In this document: positions 41,710 to 45,189 of the stretch, piece by piece | How the letters are laid out: each line of letters begins with the position of its first letter | Numbering within the stretch: the stretch's first letter is position 1 | Assembly (NCBI GenBank): GCA_947498845.1 | Contig: CANMLX010000035.1 | Span: forward strand, 1-45,189 | Direction: 5' to 3' | Length of the DNA: 45,189 nucleotides | Source of the DNA: an uncultured Flavobacteriaceae bacterium | GTDB lineage: Bacteria > Bacteroidota > Bacteroidia > Flavobacteriales > Flavobacteriaceae | Notes under the pieces: generated by a model | Databases searched by the model: none | What the model was told of the DNA's origin: nothing | Seen by the model: only the letters and a program-made list of their open reading frames with translations | Position numbers and translations under genes: made by a program

Positions 41710-41723
41710 CAGTTAAGTATTTC

Positions 41724-43472
41724 ATGAAAAAATTCATATCAAAAACCAACAAATATTTACTAGAAAATTATCCAACTATTTGGAATACTAAGATTGTATG
41801 GATGCTTTCTTGTAGCCTTTTAATACATCTCGCTTTTTTTATTTTAGGCTTTCTAACAATATCTAGCCCTAAAATGTTACATGAAAGCAGAGCTAAAGAT
41901 ATTTTTTTCGATAGCGGCACTGTATTCTTTAGTGTGATATTGTCGATTTTACTTATTGTTGTTTGGCTTGTTTATTTATTTAAAAATAACGCTTTCAAGA
42001 GCTTATATCCTTTAAAGCGCTCCAATCTATTTGGTCAGTTTTTAGCTTATTTAATTATTATATTTTTTGCATCAACCTTTTATATTTCATACAGCTATGG
42101 TGTAAAAACATTAATTTCATCTAAATACGAAACCTCTAGAATAAATGCTGAAATCGATAAAACCAACATTGCGGCTACTTTCTTCTCTGAAAACCTAGAT
42201 GATTACACTATAAATAATCGTAAATACCCTGCTCCTTTTGACTCTTTGTATTGTGAGACAAACACAAAAAATGTTGATTCGGTATATTTAAAATTCCTAA
42301 ATTTTAATTACGACTATTTCACATTATATACCAAAGAGGGCGGGACATACGAAGGGCATAATAGTTTAACATACCAAGGCTATGTTTTTAAAAAAGTAAA
42401 AGACACAACTGCAACTTATTACTACAAGGATAAGTTGGTAGATATGTCTCAATATGTTACATCTGCCTACCCAAGTTATTTTAATTATTCCAAAACCTTT
42501 TATAATAAAGACGAAGAACCTTTAAATTATTACATTGATTATGATTCTTCTTTATCAGAAAATGTATTCTCTAACGATATGTTTGCTAAAGGCAAAACGC
42601 AACAAAACAAAGTAGTTTATGAGCTTTTAAAACGAAATAATCCTGAAGAAATAAAAAAAGTGCTCATTGATTTTTTAGATATCTGTGATGCCTATGAGAT
42701 CAAGCATAATTTATCTGTTGATGAATGGTTTACGCTCATCTATTATCCTGAAGATTTTAAGTTAAACCACTTAATAAGATCTGAAACCAGAAGAAATTAT
42801 AAATATGCTTACATAGAAGATCAAACAGATAATGTAAAATCCCCAGAACAACAATTTAATAAAGAGCATCTCACTAATTATTTTCTGGATCATGATGCGT
42901 TACATACATTATTTACTAATGTAAAACAAATAAATGATGATACGCCTCTTACAGACAGCATACATATCTTTTTATGGTTAGCTTTCTTTTTATCATGCAT
43001 TATTTTTATTTTTAGGGTTACTGGTATAAAGTCGCTTATTTTTTCTGTGATTACTGTTATTATTCTTATTATGCTTGTCGCTCTTGTTACAATAGTAACT
43101 GATTATTTGATTGGTTTCAATAGCAAAAATACAGGGTATTTTTCGGGATATTTAACATTGATTATCGCTTCTGTAATTCTTTCTATTCCTGTGTTCTTTA
43201 AAGAAAATCTAAAAAAAGGCATTGTTGCTGTTTGTTTAAACATTTCTATAGTTGGTTTTATTCTTTATGTATTTTTAATACTTGTAATTGTATCTATGCA
43301 TCAAGATGATCTTTGTTCTTATTACACCTATGGAAGTAAAGTTAAAGAATGCTTTAATTTACTAGGCAGTATTGGCATACTCTGGAGTTTTATTCTTTTT
43401 ATAGTAGCTCTAATTTTTATGTATTTTTACACACAAGTTATTAAAAACTGGAAAGCTTTACCAGAATCCTAA
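41724..43472 (+). CDS. Large membrane protein, probable ABC permease component
   Basis: A 582-aa protein. Three membrane helices lie in the first 130 residues (LIHLAFFILGFLTI, VILSILLIVVWLVYLF, LIIIFFASTFYISYSY). A soluble, Tyr- and Asp-rich loop of about 270 aa follows. Five more helices lie after residue 410 (IFLWLAFFLSCIIFIF onward). The placement between ATPase and binding-protein genes suggests that it is the membrane partner of the ATPase. Sequence similarity to canonical DppB/DppC was not visible. An ABC-2-type architecture with an extracytoplasmic loop is the better fit by layout. No specific family was recognised. Confidence 0.65.
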   Translation: MKKFISKTNKYLLENYPTIWNTKIVWMLSCSLLIHLAFFILGFLTISSPKMLHESRAKDIFFDSGTVFFSVILSILLIVVWLVYLFKNNAFKSLYPLKRSNLFGQFLAYLIIIFFASTFYISYSYGVKTLISSKYETSRINAEIDKTNIAATFFSENLDDYTINNRKYPAPFDSLYCETNTKNVDSVYLKFLNFNYDYFTLYTKEGGTYEGHNSLTYQGYVFKKVKDTTATYYYKDKLVDMSQYVTSAYPSYFNYSKTFYNKDEEPLNYYIDYDSSLSENVFSNDMFAKGKTQQNKVVYELLKRNNPEEIKKVLIDFLDICDAYEIKHNLSVDEWFTLIYYPEDFKLNHLIRSETRRNYKYAYIEDQTDNVKSPEQQFNKEHLTNYFLDHDALHTLFTNVKQINDDTPLTDSIHIFLWLAFFLSCIIFIFRVTGIKSLIFSVITVIILIMLVALVTIVTDYLIGFNSKNTGYFSGYLTLIIASVILSIPVFFKENLKKGIVAVCLNISIVGFILYVFLILVIVSMHQDDLCSYYTYGSKVKECFNLLGSIGILWSFILFIVALIFMYFYTQVIKNWKALPES

Positions 43473-43484
43473 CGCTATATATAC

Positions 43485-45101
43485 GTGACCATTAATTATA
43501 AATTTGTATTAACCTTTTTATTAGCAATTAGCTTTTTTTCTTGTTTCTTTTCATGTAGAAATAGTGATCTGGAGCACCAAGACCACTTGGTGTTTCGTTA
43601 TAATGAATATGAAAATATAAATACTTTAGATCCTGCTTTTTCCAGAACTCTGCAAGATAATTCTGTGTGCAATCAGCTATTTAACGGTCTGGTACAATTG
43701 GATAGCGACTTAAACATTTTGCCCAGCATTGCTAAAAGTTGGCAAGTCTCTAAAGATGGTACAACCTACACATTTGCTTTACGAAATGATGTTTACTTCC
43801 ATAAACACAACATATTTGGTAAAGATTCTACAAGAACTGTTACCGCGCAAGATTTCACCTATAGCTTAAATAGATTAAGAGATAAAAAATTAGCTGCTCC
43901 CGGAGGTTGGGTACTCAATAAAGTTAATAATTTTAGAGCTATTAATGATTCTATTTTTGAAATTACTTTAAAACAACCCTTTCCTGCTTTTATTGGTTTG
44001 TTAACCATGAAATATTGCTCTGTAGTCCCTAAAGAAGCGGTAGATTATTACGGCTCAGAATTTAGAGCACATCCCATAGGTACTGGCCCGTTTAAATTTA
44101 AACGCTGGGAAGAAAATATAAAATTAGTTTTTAGAAAAAATGAGCTCTATTTTGAAAAAGACGAAGCTGGTAAGCCTTTACCTTATTTAGAAGCTGTAGC
44201 ATTAACTTTTTTACCCGATAAACAAAGCGAATTTCTACAATTTGCGCAGGGAAACATCGATTTTTTAAACAGTTTGGATGCATCATATAAAGATGAGTTA
44301 TTAACCGCAGACGGTAAACTTCGAAACAAATATAAAGAGACTACTAATGTGCTCCGTGGCCCATATTTAAATACGGAATATCTTGGTTTTTATTTAGACT
44401 CTAAAACACCAGAAATACAGTCTAAATTGATACGAAAAGCTATAAACTATGGTTTTGATAGAGAAAAAATGATTGTGTACCTAAGAAATGGTATTGGTAA
44501 TGCTGCCGATGGTGGTTTTATTCCTTTAGGACTACCAGGCTATAATAAACGCATAGGGTTTACCTACCAACCAGAAAAAGCCAAACAACTTATATCACAA
44601 TTTAAAAAAGAAAGTGGTATTACTAACCCTGAAATTACATTGGTAACCTCTAGCAATTATTTAAGTTTCTGTGAATTTATTCAACGAGAACTAGAAAAAG
44701 CTGGTCTAAAAATAAATGTAGATGTCATGCCCGAAGCTTCTCTAAGAGCATCTAGATCCAACGGAAAAGTAGATATGTTTAGAAGTTCCTGGATAGCCGA
44801 TTATTTAGATGCCGAAAATTATTTATCTATTTTTTACAGTAAAAACTTTGCGCCTAATGGCTCAAATTATTTTCATTTTAAACATAAAACCGTAGACAGT
44901 TTATACAACAAGGCCTTTACAATAACAGATATTGAAACACGTAAACACTTATACACCACCATAGACTCCTTAGCTATGGATAATGCCATTATGGTGCCTT
45001 TATTTTATGATGAAGTGATTCAATTCACTCAAAAAAATATTAAAGGCTTAAAAAATAATCCTATTAATTTATTGGATTTAAGACGCGTAAGGAAAGATTA
45101 G
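43485..45101 (+). CDS. Family 5 solute-binding lipoprotein
   Basis: A 538-aa extracytoplasmic lipoprotein of the SBP_bac_5 (peptide/nickel/oligosaccharide) type, with lipobox FSCFFSC. Hallmarks are INTLDPAFSRTLQD, LFNGLVQLD, SIAKSWQVSKDGTTYTFALR, HPIGTGPFKFKRWEENIKLV and the late LRASRSNGKVDMFRSSWIAD. The start codon is GTG at 43485, 12 nt after the membrane protein gene. Family 5 proteins normally work with DppB/C-type permeases, which are absent from this window, so the actual partner is uncertain. Start choice is supported by the correctly placed signal peptide. Confidence 0.87.
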   Translation: MTINYKFVLTFLLAISFFSCFFSCRNSDLEHQDHLVFRYNEYENINTLDPAFSRTLQDNSVCNQLFNGLVQLDSDLNILPSIAKSWQVSKDGTTYTFALRNDVYFHKHNIFGKDSTRTVTAQDFTYSLNRLRDKKLAAPGGWVLNKVNNFRAINDSIFEITLKQPFPAFIGLLTMKYCSVVPKEAVDYYGSEFRAHPIGTGPFKFKRWEENIKLVFRKNELYFEKDEAGKPLPYLEAVALTFLPDKQSEFLQFAQGNIDFLNSLDASYKDELLTADGKLRNKYKETTNVLRGPYLNTEYLGFYLDSKTPEIQSKLIRKAINYGFDREKMIVYLRNGIGNAADGGFIPLGLPGYNKRIGFTYQPEKAKQLISQFKKESGITNPEITLVTSSNYLSFCEFIQRELEKAGLKINVDVMPEASLRASRSNGKVDMFRSSWIADYLDAENYLSIFYSKNFAPNGSNYFHFKHKTVDSLYNKAFTITDIETRKHLYTTIDSLAMDNAIMVPLFYDEVIQFTQKNIKGLKNNPINLLDLRRVRKD

Positions 45102-45115
45102 CTTATTAATTTCTT

Positions 45116-45138
45116 TTAACCCGTTTTATGCATTAGAA
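45116..45138. repeat. Partial family A repeat end
   Basis: TTAACCCGTTTTATGCATTA and the next three bases match the terminal arm of the family A element (reverse complement of 33231-33253 end). After 45138 the similarity is lost. It lies 15 nt after the binding-protein stop codon, the same 3' placement as the other copies. The rest may lie beyond the window. Confidence 0.7.
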
Positions 45139-45189
45139 TAGATAAAAGGAGGGCTTAGATTTTTTATTTGGCTAAATAAGCCATCCATC

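Overview
The window is A+T-rich chromosomal DNA from a member of the Bacteroidota, almost certainly the family Flavobacteriaceae. The evidence is gene content and signals: a T9SS type A sorting domain, DUF5606, DUF5777 and DUF6252-like proteins, an ECF sigma/FecR/TonB-receptor trio, a CarB of only 950 residues, Bacteroidota-type promoters (TTG or TTTG, about 18-20 bases, then TAnnTTTG), and start codons without purine-rich ribosome binding sites.

Layout. 1-13.9 kb is mostly housekeeping and envelope genes: lpdA, a type II NADH dehydrogenase, a DinB-like protein, a lipoprotein MsrB, an M48 metalloprotease lipoprotein, a UMF1-type MFS transporter, a DUF6252-like lipoprotein, a PPK2 kinase, the ruvX-def-DUF5606 operon, a MarR-GNAT fusion regulator, and a membrane-anchored coiled-coil protein. 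14.1-22.3 kb is an envelope region. A leftward sigma factor-FecR-TonB receptor operon diverges from a rightward run: repeat-bearing lipoprotein, OB-fold protein, DNRLRE/T9SS protein, DUF5777 beta-barrel, c-type cytochrome lipoprotein and YceI. 22.4-26.3 kb holds carB, rpmH (ribosomal protein L34) and a small TPR membrane protein. 26.4-32.8 kb is an accessory block of thirteen short leftward genes. Nearly all are unrecognised, and several are zinc-ribbon or membrane proteins; the block resembles an immunity-gene or defence-type cargo array. 33.3-36.2 kb has a TPR/AraC-type regulator divergent from an LRR-like surface lipoprotein. 37-40.4 kb has a lytic transglycosylase, an alpha/beta hydrolase, a YjdJ-type acetyltransferase and mtaB. 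40.6-45.1 kb is a three-gene ABC system with an ATPase, a large membrane protein and a family 5 binding lipoprotein.

The most distinctive content is repeat DNA. Family A is an imperfect palindrome of about 180 bp (13931, 33073, 36387 plus a half copy, and a fragment at 45116). Family F is about 160 bp with ACCAATT ends (13720, 32804, 36674). Their central hairpins look interchangeable: CATAGC-loop-GCTAYGG occurs in both families, while one family A copy has TCCCGC-loop-GCGGGA between otherwise near-identical arms. A 133-bp MITE-like element with perfect 18-bp inverted ends and a 6-10 bp target duplication sits inside the third F copy. Three tandem heptamer arrays with related units (RTTAGNC when read away from the adjacent stop codon) lie just 3' of genes. 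No tRNA, rRNA, CRISPR array, transposase or prophage gene was seen.
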